Shown: positions 16,296-23,307 of the stretch, one piece after another
How positions within the stretch are numbered: the first letter of the stretch is position 1
How the letters are laid out: every line of letters starts with the position of its first letter
Virus record (IMG/VR): IMGVR_UViG_3300031654_000007
Coordinates: 1-44,570 of that record
Direction: 5' to 3' (one strand)
DNA length: 44,570 nucleotides
DNA from: a virus
Translations under genes and position numbers: made by a program
Notes under the pieces: generated by a model
What the model saw: only the letters and a program-made list of their open reading frames with translations
Told to the model about the DNA's origin: nothing
Database searches by the model: none

Positions 16296-17087
16296 TTATG
16301 ATGTGTACACCATACGAAAAAAGTTTTCCACTAGATCAATATCTAAGGTTTCTTCTGCTCCACAAGATGGACAAAAACTTTTCATTTTTAACTCTATTCC
16401 GTACTTCCCAAAATTTTCCATATAATCTTCATGAATCTTTCTTTTGTCTTTCGCAGGAAGTGACCTATAAGCGTCAATTATATCTTGTCGATCTTTATAT
16501 ACTATTGGTTCTGTTTGGTCTTGAATATCTTGTTCGAAACTGTCGATGATTAGAGTTTCTGTAATTGTATCAATATTAGAACCGGGAGTATTTAATAACT
16601 CCTTCATAGCGAAGATTTCATCAAGAAGACTTGGTTGTTTTATAATAACACTAACTGTTTTAGAAACAGGTAAATTTGTTTTGAATTTTTTAGTAAGTAT
16701 ATCTTTTCCTGGATAAGACATAAAATTAAATGTACTTGAAGCTTTAACTGTTATTGGATATTCAATACGACATTTACCACATCTTACTTGATAATTTCTT
16801 ATTTCTTCATATGTTATATGATAAAGTCCGTACAACAAAGCATCTCTATCTTTTATTGTTATATTCCTTAAAAAGGCGTCGTAATCTTTAATTGTATCAG
16901 GTTTCTTCGCTATTGCGTCAAAAATACACTTATTGAGATGTTCAGTTATTTTGGTTGGTGTCATTAAACTTCCTTTCATTTGTTCTTCTTCCTGAACGTT
17001 TAATGACCGTACTGTAAATGATTGATGTGTTTGAGGTGTAATTACTTCATATTCTGGAAACTTCAAATTGAAACCTGTAAACGTCAT
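16296..17087 (-). CDS. gp26/gp51-like baseplate hub assembly protein with zinc ribbon
   Basis: 263 residues, AAGGAGATAATC before the ATG. The protein carries two Cys pairs, CGKC (about residues 122-125) and CPSC (about 242-245), and ends in LVENFFRMVYTS. A C-terminal Cys knuckle followed by '...NFF' recalls the T4 baseplate family of gp26 and gp51 in large myophages. T4 gp26 and gp51 act in building the central hub. The end of the gene contains a T6 run (TTTTTTC) where a shift to the +1 frame would join the ORF at 16115-16252. Assignment from pattern memory. Confidence 0.55.
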   Translation of the reverse strand: MTFTGFNLKFPEYEVITPQTHQSFTVRSLNVQEEEQMKGSLMTPTKITEHLNKCIFDAIAKKPDTIKDYDAFLRNITIKDRDALLYGLYHITYEEIRNYQVRCGKCRIEYPITVKASSTFNFMSYPGKDILTKKFKTNLPVSKTVSVIIKQPSLLDEIFAMKELLNTPGSNIDTITETLIIDSFEQDIQDQTEPIVYKDRQDIIDAYRSLPAKDKRKIHEDYMENFGKYGIELKMKSFCPSCGAEETLDIDLVENFFRMVYTS

Positions 17088-17351
17088 GATTATCTCCTTT
17101 CTTTTCTCTTTCTAATGTTAGTTTTATATTTCGTAATTGAGATTTCAGGTTATTCATTTTGATTTTTAACTTACGATTTTCATAAGTTCTTGTTTTATTT
17201 TTTGTTGACTTCTTAATTATAATAGTTGGAAGTCATAATATGTTTATACTGTTTGCCTCTCATCTCTTCTTCTAGTTGATTGATCATTTTGATTATTCGT
17301 TCTTGTCCTTTTTTGTAAGTCTTTAGATTGTTTACAATCTCCTAAAGTCTT
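17088..17351 (-). other. Intergenic stretch with short coiled-coil ORF remnants and a hairpin
   Basis: On the - strand a frame open to a stop at 17213 encodes a charged helical peptide (RIIKMINQLEEEMRGK) but has no usable start except an internal ATG; a second frame further on encodes another helix (MNNLKSQLRNIKLTLEREKK). Just after the stop at 17352 the DNA can fold as CTTTA-GGA-GATTG-TAAA-CAATC-TAAAG, which would hide an AGGAG site. One or two small broken or coupled genes are likely; nothing firmer can be said. Confidence 0.35.
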
Positions 17352-17615
17352 TTAGTAGTTAATAGTATCAATTTTTCTTTGAAGAACTTCGATAGAGGCT
17401 TTTCCAAATCGGGAATTTGAAAACCTTTCATTGACTATTTGCTCTGCTTGTTTATCTAATTGAACTATACTTCCGTCTAACAATAATGCTTTAATTTGAG
17501 CGTTAGTAGCTTCTTTTTGTATAAAATTAAGTAATTGTAACTTACTTGCTTTACTTAATTTAGATCCAACTACAACTCCGCCTGCTAAGATCTTTAATTT
17601 TTTACTATCTACCAT
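17352..17615 (-). CDS. Hypothetical protein of the tail operon
   Basis: 87 residues with a strong AGGAGG before the ATG. Helical; contains a Gly/Val stretch (LAGGVVVGSKLSK) and ends with a charged helix. No family recognised. It lies between the tail tube region and the gp26-like gene, where tail assembly factors are usually found. Confidence 0.55.
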   Translation of the reverse strand: MVDSKKLKILAGGVVVGSKLSKASKLQLLNFIQKEATNAQIKALLLDGSIVQLDKQAEQIVNERFSNSRFGKASIEVLQRKIDTINY

Positions 17616-17635
17616 TATCTTTTCCTCCTAAACTT

Positions 17636-18025
17636 TTATCTGGTTCTAACTAACTGTGCGATTTTATCAGAATTGTCCCTTAAAGACATCTGCATTTTAT
17701 TGATTTGTTCATCTATTTGTTTTTCACATGATTCTGGTTGTTTAGCTAGTCTGCAATCAACTGTATTTAAGAAAGCGATTTTTCTTCTTGCTTCTGTTAC
17801 TTTTACTCGATACTTACATATTTTTCTTTCAACTGGTGTTCTTAATCTCATACAACCTTCAGCAGTAGTTGTGATGTCTAATAGAATTCTTTGCCACGCA
17901 GGCCAACCACCTGTTCCTAATGATATCGTGTATTGTGAGATCTCAGATATATGTAAACTTTCTAAGTACTTTTGTATAATCGACATTTTATTTCTTTCCA
18001 TAATGTCAGCTTTATTTTGATTCAT
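17636..18025 (-). CDS. Hypothetical cysteine-containing protein of the tail operon
   Basis: Up to 129 residues. The start is uncertain: Met9 and Met14 are alternatives, and the Met14 codon is preceded by GGAAAG. Four Cys residues (EGCMRLR, RKICKYR, TVDCRLA, ESCEKQ) are spread over the second half, which is otherwise helical. No family recognised. Located 10 bases after the tail tube gene, so expressed with it. Confidence 0.55.
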   Translation of the reverse strand: MNQNKADIMERNKMSIIQKYLESLHISEISQYTISLGTGGWPAWQRILLDITTTAEGCMRLRTPVERKICKYRVKVTEARRKIAFLNTVDCRLAKQPESCEKQIDEQINKMQMSLRDNSDKIAQLVRTR

Positions 18026-18035
18026 TGATTACAGA

Positions 18036-18758
18036 TTATTGTTCTCTTTCACCGTATCTCTTAACTACTTCTTTCGCTGCCATAAATGTAGATGTAAACG
18101 AATCACATTTAGCTTTTACCCATGGTTCATGCCATGCATAATCAACGTTAAATTCAATTTCTACATCAAGTCTTCCAACAGTTTCTACGTCACTTGTAAA
18201 TAAGTCTTGTGGATCTTTCGCAGGAAACATTCCATCATAAGCTGCGTAGTATTCAACTGTTTTTCCATCTGGAGCAGTTGTCCAATAATACATCAACGCT
18301 GCATAAGTTTTTTTAGTATAACCTTCACCTTGGTCACCATCTTCTAATATATCACTAATACCTGTTCTATAGTCACGAATCATTTTTACCCAACTATGCA
18401 TAATATCAAGGATTGGTGTTTTGTTGAACTCTAAGAATTTTATCGTAACTGTATTTCCATAGTCAATATTTGATGGAACTCCCCACTTTGTTCCTCCTAA
18501 ACCGGTGTATTCAATTTTACCCAATGTTCCTCCAGGAGGAGTAACAGATAGGCATGAAGCTGCTAGAATGTTTTGGATCTCTGAAGTGCTAGAAATTCCT
18601 GAGATACCTTGTTTAGTATAATTGACTAGTTTTGGAGGTAGTTTTGAAAACCATATGAAATGATAACCTGTAATATAGGGGTCAGCAACTCCAACAGTAG
18701 TTCCTCCAAACCTTCTAGAAATTATATTTTGACCAAGTTCGGCAAATGAATACTTCAT
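18036..18758 (-). CDS. Tail tube protein (gp19-like)
   Basis: 240 residues with AGAGGAGGA before the ATG. The order of features fits T4-type tube proteins: N-terminal segment with a 'fxvxfxxLP' strand (YHFIWFSKLPPKL), GGTLGKIEYTGLGG, then an IKFLEFNKTPILDIMHSW helix, YYAAYDGMFPAKDP and a closing strand pair (GRLDVEIEFNVDYAW). Tube proteins stack as hexameric rings inside the sheath. Its place first among the tail genes of the operon agrees. The sheath gene itself is elsewhere, at 26616. Confidence 0.75.
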   Translation of the reverse strand: MKYSFAELGQNIISRRFGGTTVGVADPYITGYHFIWFSKLPPKLVNYTKQGISGISSTSEIQNILAASCLSVTPPGGTLGKIEYTGLGGTKWGVPSNIDYGNTVTIKFLEFNKTPILDIMHSWVKMIRDYRTGISDILEDGDQGEGYTKKTYAALMYYWTTAPDGKTVEYYAAYDGMFPAKDPQDLFTSDVETVGRLDVEIEFNVDYAWHEPWVKAKCDSFTSTFMAAKEVVKRYGEREQ

Positions 18759-18780
18759 CTTACTTATCCTCCTCTAAGGA

Positions 18781-19254
18781 TTAATCCTCTATTTTACTAA
18801 AGTCTTCTAAAACTTGCTTCCAGTTTTTAAACCGAATCGCTCTATCATCAATATAGGCGACTGCTGATAACTTTTCAGCAGTAATAAAATCGTAATAAAT
18901 GTTACGTATTTGCAAGTAGTCTTCTAAATCTTCTACTAGTCTGGAAGCAGGCGGACCATTTTGTGAAGTAGACGCTCTAGTAGTAAATATAACTATTTCA
19001 TATCCTTTATTATGTAATTCATCTATTGCTTCTTTAGAACCAAGATTTGGTTCGTCCACTAACTTTCCGTTCATCCAACCATGTTTATAATTACTAATAG
19101 TACCGTCAAAATCTATCATTATTCGTTTGTTCTTAATAGAAGGACTAGTTTGTTCAGGATAAACAGGTCGCAAAACATTCTTTTTCTCGAATGAATCAAT
19201 AGGAAATATAGATTCGTCTTTATGTAACCACTCTAAATATTTTTTTAGATTCAT
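18781..19254 (-). CDS. HAD-superfamily phosphatase
   Basis: 157 residues. Motif I IMIDFDGTISN (Asp48 and Asp50), motif II FTTRAS (Thr91) and a C-terminal AYIDDRAI with the acidic pair of motif IV (about residues 134-140) are all present, so the enzyme should be active. The small size and the motif spacing suit nucleotide or polynucleotide 3'-phosphatases, for example the phosphatase half of T4-type Pnkp, but no kinase P-loop is present. First gene of the leftward tail operon, although its job is more likely nucleic acid metabolism. Divergent from the CCA-adding enzyme, with which it may share a repair role. Confidence 0.75.
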   Translation of the reverse strand: MNLKKYLEWLHKDESIFPIDSFEKKNVLRPVYPEQTSPSIKNKRIMIDFDGTISNYKHGWMNGKLVDEPNLGSKEAIDELHNKGYEIVIFTTRASTSQNGPPASRLVEDLEDYLQIRNIYYDFITAEKLSAVAYIDDRAIRFKNWKQVLEDFSKIED

Positions 19255-19278
19255 AGCCTGATACCAACAACGTATTAA

Positions 19279-19335
19279 TTTATATTTTGTTCTAAAGATA
19301 CTAACAGTTTAGTTCGCATTTTACTATATATATTA
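19279..19335. promoter_or_regulatory. Divergent promoter region between HAD and CCA genes
   Basis: On the - strand AGAACAAAATATAAA (19293 to 19279) faces the HAD gene; on the + strand CTATATATATTA (19324-19335) faces the CCA gene. About 60 bases here, including TTAGTTCG between the two elements, resemble 29421-29476, another divergent intergenic region. The conserved arrangement suggests a two-way promoter used by this phage. Confidence 0.6.
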
Positions 19336-19427
19336 CTATCTAATAATCTAATTAGTTGGAGGTTGTTTATATAAAAAAAGATTCACTTGGGAAAAAAATT
19401 TATGCTATATAAAGTTTGGAGATAATA

Positions 19428-20765
19428 ATGAAATCACATCCAATAATTGAACGACTACATTCTTATAGTTATGAAGCCTATCTAGTTGGAGGAACAGTTA
19501 GAGATTATCTTTTAGGTGAAGAACCTCATGATATTGATATAGTAACTTCTGCTAAACCAAATGAAATTGAATATATATTCCAAGATAGAACTGTAAAAAC
19601 AGTTGGAAAAAATTTTGGAGTTATATTAGTAGATGGTGTAGAAGTAGCTACTTATAGAATTGATAAGTATGGGGGATTTAGTGATAAAAATGTAGAAATT
19701 GCTTATGCTGGAACTTTGGAAGAAGATTTATCTAGAAGAGACTTTACAATTAATGCAATGGCTTTCGATGTGAAAAATTACAAGTTAATCGATCCATTTG
19801 GTGGGTCAGAAGACCTTCAACATAAAGTAATAAAGTTTGTTGGAGAACCGCAAAAGAGAATTTTTGAAGATCCAAACCGGATAATAAGAGCTTGTAGGTT
19901 TGATGCAAAATTGGACGGTATAATTGAGAAGGATACATGGAATGCTCTCAGAAAATACGCTGACTATGTAGAAACTCTTATTTCTCCAGAAAGAATTCGT
20001 CTTGAAATTATTAAAGCTATGAAGATAAAAAAGGCTTCAAAGTTTTTTAGAACTCTTCATCAAATTGGCGCTTTAATATATATTTTTCCATCACTAGAAG
20101 ATTGTGTTGGACATCCACACGGACCACATCATTGTGAAGATGTTTTTGAACATAGTATGTTATGTGGTGACTGTATTTCAACAAGGTATCCTCTACTAAA
20201 GTTAGCAACTTATCTACATGATGTAGGAAAACCTGATGCGTGTAAGATAAATCCAAGAACAGATGACTTAACATTTGTTGGTCATGTTAATATTGGAGTT
20301 GATTTAATAAGAAATGAACTAACTACTTTGAAGTTCTCAAATAAAGAGATAGATTATATTTCAAAGTTAGTGTTCCTACATATGCGAAAAATAAGTCCTG
20401 GTTATCCAAAAGCGCTTCGACGAGTACTAAAGGAACTACATGAAGCTGGAATAGATTACAAAGATTTAGTAAGGTTGATAGTTGCTGACAAACATGGAAA
20501 TCTAAAACAGTCGCTATATAGCGTTAGTGAAGTTAAAACGTTACTAGAGTTTATACAAAAAATTATTAGTGAGAAATCACCAAATAGACTCAATGATTTA
20601 GCATTAAATGGAAGTGAAGTAATGGAAATAACTGGTTTCAACCCTGGTCCTATAATTGGAAAAATTCTTAATTTTCTCTTGGAGAAAGTTCTAGATAAAC
20701 CAGAGTTGAATACTAAAGAAGTTCTAACTAAATTAACGGAGGAGTATAGAAATGGACTTTTATGA
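19428..20765 (+). CDS. cca: CCA-adding enzyme / tRNA nucleotidyltransferase with HD domain
   Basis: 445 residues from ATG 19428 (TTGGAG upstream; an in-frame TTG at 19416 overlaps that site). Class II nucleotidyltransferase head: GGTVRD (21-26) and catalytic DID (35-37), then RRDFTINAMAFD and the DPNRIIRACRFD neck motif. A C-terminal HD domain is visible (HHCEDVFEHS and YLHDVGKP). The enzyme builds or repairs the CCA tail of tRNAs; the HD part gives phosphohydrolase activity in bacterial relatives. Full length. Overlaps the next gene by 14 bases. With the RlaP-like gene downstream it suggests defence against tRNA damage or care of phage tRNAs. Confidence 0.9.
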   Translation: MKSHPIIERLHSYSYEAYLVGGTVRDYLLGEEPHDIDIVTSAKPNEIEYIFQDRTVKTVGKNFGVILVDGVEVATYRIDKYGGFSDKNVEIAYAGTLEEDLSRRDFTINAMAFDVKNYKLIDPFGGSEDLQHKVIKFVGEPQKRIFEDPNRIIRACRFDAKLDGIIEKDTWNALRKYADYVETLISPERIRLEIIKAMKIKKASKFFRTLHQIGALIYIFPSLEDCVGHPHGPHHCEDVFEHSMLCGDCISTRYPLLKLATYLHDVGKPDACKINPRTDDLTFVGHVNIGVDLIRNELTTLKFSNKEIDYISKLVFLHMRKISPGYPKALRRVLKELHEAGIDYKDLVRLIVADKHGNLKQSLYSVSEVKTLLEFIQKIISEKSPNRLNDLALNGSEVMEITGFNPGPIIGKILNFLLEKVLDKPELNTKEVLTKLTEEYRNGLL

Positions 20766-21120
20766 TATTAAGAACCCGTTTGAAATTGATGATGAATTAC
20801 TTAACATACACATTAAAACTATGGTGTCAATTCTTTCAATCCCATCCGGATTTAGATTATGGGAAGGTGAAAAAGAAGATTCTCCAGTTTCTTTAGAAAT
20901 TCCTCAAGAAATAACTAGAAGAATTAAAGAAATTTGTACGGAAGAAAATTTAAGTCAGTGGGAATTTGAAAAGAAGTTCTTTAGTTCGTTAGTTTTAGAC
21001 GGTTTGATGTTTCGTTATATCCTGGCAACTTATCCGAAAGTTTCTATGAGTATAGCAACTGAAATGCTTATAGGAATGAGAGAGCGTTTTAAAGAAGAAG
21101 GAAAAAATGATACCATATAA
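20752..21120 (+). CDS. Hypothetical acidic protein between CCA enzyme and RlaP-like gene
   Basis: 122 residues; the ATG lies within the end of the cca gene, after GGAGG, and the stop overlaps the next start by 14 bases. Acidic N-terminus followed by helices (EITRRIKEICTEENLSQWEF). No family recognised. Because it is coupled on both sides to RNA nucleotidyltransferases, a partner role in the same pathway is plausible. Confidence 0.6.
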   Translation: MDFYDIKNPFEIDDELLNIHIKTMVSILSIPSGFRLWEGEKEDSPVSLEIPQEITRRIKEICTEENLSQWEFEKKFFSSLVLDGLMFRYILATYPKVSMSIATEMLIGMRERFKEEGKNDTI

Positions 21121-22168
21121 CTTTAAATTAATTTTCGAAGCCATAACAGGAAGTAATTTATATGGAACTAATACGGAAGAGTCAGACATTGATGTAAGAG
21201 GAGTTTTCATACCAAGTAAAGAATATTTTTATGGTTTTTTAAATGTTATTCATTTAAAAGACTATGAAGACAGGGAGAATGATAAAGTTTATTATGACAT
21301 TTGTAGTTTTATGAAAATGTTACTAGCTAATAATCCTATGATTCTTGAGTTTCTATTTATTCCAGAAAAACTATGGAAAGTACAGTCAAAAATGTGGATT
21401 GAAATAGTTTCTGCTAGAGACAGTATTGTTTCTAAACTATGTGTTAACACATTTATTGGTTATGCTAATGAACAACTAAAACGTATCAATCGTCACAGAG
21501 GTTGGCTTTTAAATCCACCAAAAGAATTTCCAACAAGAAAGAAGTATGGTCTCCCTAGTAATCATTCTTTAATTTCAAAAGACCAGATTGGAGCTTTTAA
21601 TAAGTTGTTATCTTTATACCTACAGCAGATCGGAAAGTTTCATGAGTTAAATGAACAATTGAAATTGATGGAAGAATATGTTTCTTTTATTAGTCTAACT
21701 CAAAACTTAATGGAACCTGATTACGAAGCTATAAAAAGTGTAATACCTGTGAGTGATAACTTTATTGAAGCTCTTGATAGAGAAAAATCATATATGAATG
21801 CAATGAGAGAATGGAAATCATATCAAAATTGGAAGAAAAATAGGAATCCTACTAGGGCGAAATTAGAAGAGAAATTTGGTTATGATTTAAAGCATGCTGT
21901 AAATTTATATCGTTTATTAACAGAGGGAGAAGAAATATTATTAAACAGATATATTACTTTTCCCAGACCAGATTTGGATATGTTAAAATGGATCTTGGCG
22001 GGAAATGTTTCTTATGACGAACTAGTAACATTAATGAATGATCGGACAAATCAACTAAAGGAACTTAAAGAATTTAGTCCTTTACCTGATAGACCAAATG
22101 AAAAGTTATTGGATGAGATGTGTATAATAATAGTAGAGAACTACTTAACTAAGGAGATAGATAAATGA
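21107..22168 (+). CDS. RlaP-like nucleotidyltransferase (RNA repair pathway, pol-beta superfamily)
   Basis: 353 residues. The N-terminus has the pol-beta nucleotidyltransferase signature GSNLYGTNTEESDIDVRGVF (Gly-Ser at about 15-16, DID at 27-29), followed by YYDICSFMKMLLANNPMILEFLF, which is characteristic of the YcgL/RlaP group. Proteins of this group occur in bacterial and phage RNA repair operons with RNA ligases. No ligase gene is visible in this window. The C-terminal half is helical with a repeated 'W...L.G..sY.El' type segment. GAAGGAA precedes the ATG. Third gene of a tightly overlapping operon starting with cca. Confidence 0.75.
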   Translation: MIPYNFKLIFEAITGSNLYGTNTEESDIDVRGVFIPSKEYFYGFLNVIHLKDYEDRENDKVYYDICSFMKMLLANNPMILEFLFIPEKLWKVQSKMWIEIVSARDSIVSKLCVNTFIGYANEQLKRINRHRGWLLNPPKEFPTRKKYGLPSNHSLISKDQIGAFNKLLSLYLQQIGKFHELNEQLKLMEEYVSFISLTQNLMEPDYEAIKSVIPVSDNFIEALDREKSYMNAMREWKSYQNWKKNRNPTRAKLEEKFGYDLKHAVNLYRLLTEGEEILLNRYITFPRPDLDMLKWILAGNVSYDELVTLMNDRTNQLKELKEFSPLPDRPNEKLLDEMCIIIVENYLTKEIDK

Positions 22169-22374
22169 CAATCTTACAATTAATAATAATAGAATGGTTA
22201 TTTATTGGTTTTATCTCTGCTATTCACTTTTTTATAATGAAACTTAAAACTTATAAATATATAGTGGCAGCGGATTTTATAATTGGTATTATAATCTTTG
22301 TTGGTGGTATTATTTTTCCAATTGTATGGTTTATTCGACGAAGAGTTAGACTGAGATCGAAGATCAAACTTTGA
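22165..22374 (+). CDS. Small membrane protein with two transmembrane segments
   Basis: 69 residues, start overlapping the RlaP-like stop by 4 bases (ATGA) after AAGGAG. Two hydrophobic segments are visible (about residues 3-24 and 34-56), joined by a short basic loop (KLKTYK) and followed by a strongly basic tail (RRRVRLRSKIK). By the positive-inside rule, loop and tail would both be cytoplasmic only if the first segment is short, so the topology is uncertain. No family recognised. Confidence 0.6.
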   Translation: MTILQLIIIEWLFIGFISAIHFFIMKLKTYKYIVAADFIIGIIIFVGGIIFPIVWFIRRRVRLRSKIKL

Positions 22375-22415
22375 GGAGATACACTGGTATTTAAACAATT
22401 ACTTAATCATTAATG

Positions 22416-22473
22416 GTTCAACTTGTAGTAATCATGATAAGAGAAAATAGAAGTTAGTTACTACAAGTTGAAC
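22416..22473 (+). other. Perfect 16-bp RNA hairpin next to a ribosome binding site
   Basis: GTTCAACTTGTAGTAA (22416-22431) pairs without mismatch with 22458-22473 around a 26-base loop. The right arm ends directly before the AGGAGA of the gene at 22484. No T tract follows, so it is not a standard terminator. It may control translation, act as a processing site or protect an RNA end. Confidence 0.75.
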
Positions 22474-22483
22474 AGGAGAAAAT

Positions 22484-22570
22484 ATGAACATGGTAATTAA
22501 ACAAGATCTAATTTCGTGGTTCAAAAGAAGGAACGGAACAGAAAAAAGATCATATGATAGTTCTTTGTGA
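22484..22570 (+). CDS. Short peptide ORF after the hairpin
   Basis: 28 residues, basic, starting MNMVIKQDLISWFKRRNG, with AGGAGA at the right distance before the ATG. The end overlaps the start of the next ORF by 17 bases. The good ribosome binding site and the hairpin before it argue that it is translated; it may be a leader peptide for the gene at 22554. Confidence 0.5.
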   Translation: MNMVIKQDLISWFKRRNGTEKRSYDSSL

Positions 22571-22766
22571 TCGAATTGATTGGTATGATTATCCTATTTT
22601 TACTAGTGACTTGGAATGCTTCAAACAGGAGTTTGAGAAGCATTCCAAGTCACATAGTGCGATTAAAATAATAGAAGTTTACGATCTTAATATAGATATG
22701 CATGAACAAATGGAAGAGGGAAAAGCATTTCATTATCCAGAAGGATTTGACGGAATGGAGGTTTGA
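22554..22766 (+). CDS. Small acidic hypothetical protein containing a 17-bp inverted repeat
   Basis: 70 residues, start inside the preceding short ORF. Mixed alpha/beta composition (MIVLCDRIDWYDYPIF, then a Lys/Glu/His-rich helix). The middle of the gene is a perfect inverted repeat (22606-22653) coding for the segment SDLECFKQEFEKHSKSHS. Stop codon TGA overlaps the next ATG by a base. No family recognised. Confidence 0.5.
   Translation: MIVLCDRIDWYDYPIFTSDLECFKQEFEKHSKSHSAIKIIEVYDLNIDMHEQMEEGKAFHYPEGFDGMEV
22606..22653 (+). repeat. Perfect 17-bp inverted repeat inside a small ORF
   Basis: GTGACTTGGAATGCTTC (22606-22622) is repeated in reverse complement at 22637-22653, with a further AAAC/GTTT pairing in the 14-base spacer. 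A perfect 17-bp stem in coding DNA is very unlikely by chance. It could be a target of RNase III, a regulatory stem or a mobile-element remnant. Confidence 0.8.
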
Positions 22767-23200
22767 ATGGAGAATTTAGTAGACACATTTATTCTAGTTC
22801 CAAAAGAAAAGTGGCGAGAAGTTATATGTAATGTACACTGCGAAGAAAATCGACGTAAAGTTTTAAAAGAAATTGGAAAAAATGGAAATCAATCTTAGAA
22901 CTATTACTTCGAAGCTTCGCTGATCTTAATGATATAGTAAAACAAGATATTGAGAACGCAGACAAGATTGAAGGAATATTATATAATAACGGTTTTAGTT
23001 GGAGTGATTTTCATAATAGATATCGAGGAAATTGTTTACGACAAGTTCTTAGAAAAACATTTTATGAAACATTGTTAATTATACAGAACGATTATGATCC
23101 AAATGAAGAGAACAAGTTTATCATCTTAAGTTCTAATGAAGTTATTAGTGAGAAAGAATGGGAAATTTCGATACCAGAAGACCAAGAGTCTTTTACATAA
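22767..23200 (+). CDS. Frameshifted small gene with an A AAA AAT slippery site
   Basis: The first frame starts at ATG 22767 (MENLVDTFILVPKEKW) and stops at 22896. The second, -1 frame is open from 22883 to TAA 23198 and reads like coding sequence (ADLNDIVKQDIENADKIEG, EVISEKEWEISIPEDQE) but has no start codon. The frames meet at GGAAAAAATGG (22876-22886), in which A AAA AAT fits the -1 slippery heptamer pattern. A shift there gives one protein of about 144 residues. A lost A in the A6 run, by mutation or sequencing error, explains it equally well. Function unknown. Confidence 0.5.
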
Positions 23201-23241
23201 AATTGCTCCATTAATTTTAGATATCAAAAAGGATATTAAAC

Positions 23242-23307
23242 ATGCTAGAACAATTTGACGGTGTAGTTTATACTAGGTTTGGTAAAAAAGATGGAAACCA
23301 ACAGTAA
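23242..23307 (+). CDS. 21-residue peptide ORF overlapping the radical SAM start
   Basis: ATG 23242 follows AAAAAGGA by about 9 bases. The peptide starts MLEQFDGVVYTRFGKK and ends DGNQQ; its last 17 bases lie over the start of the radical SAM gene in another frame. It could be a translational coupling leader or, since it sits directly before a radical SAM/SPASM enzyme, a short peptide substrate. It has no Cys and no obvious leader/core structure, so the second idea is weak. Confidence 0.4.
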   Translation: MLEQFDGVVYTRFGKKDGNQQ

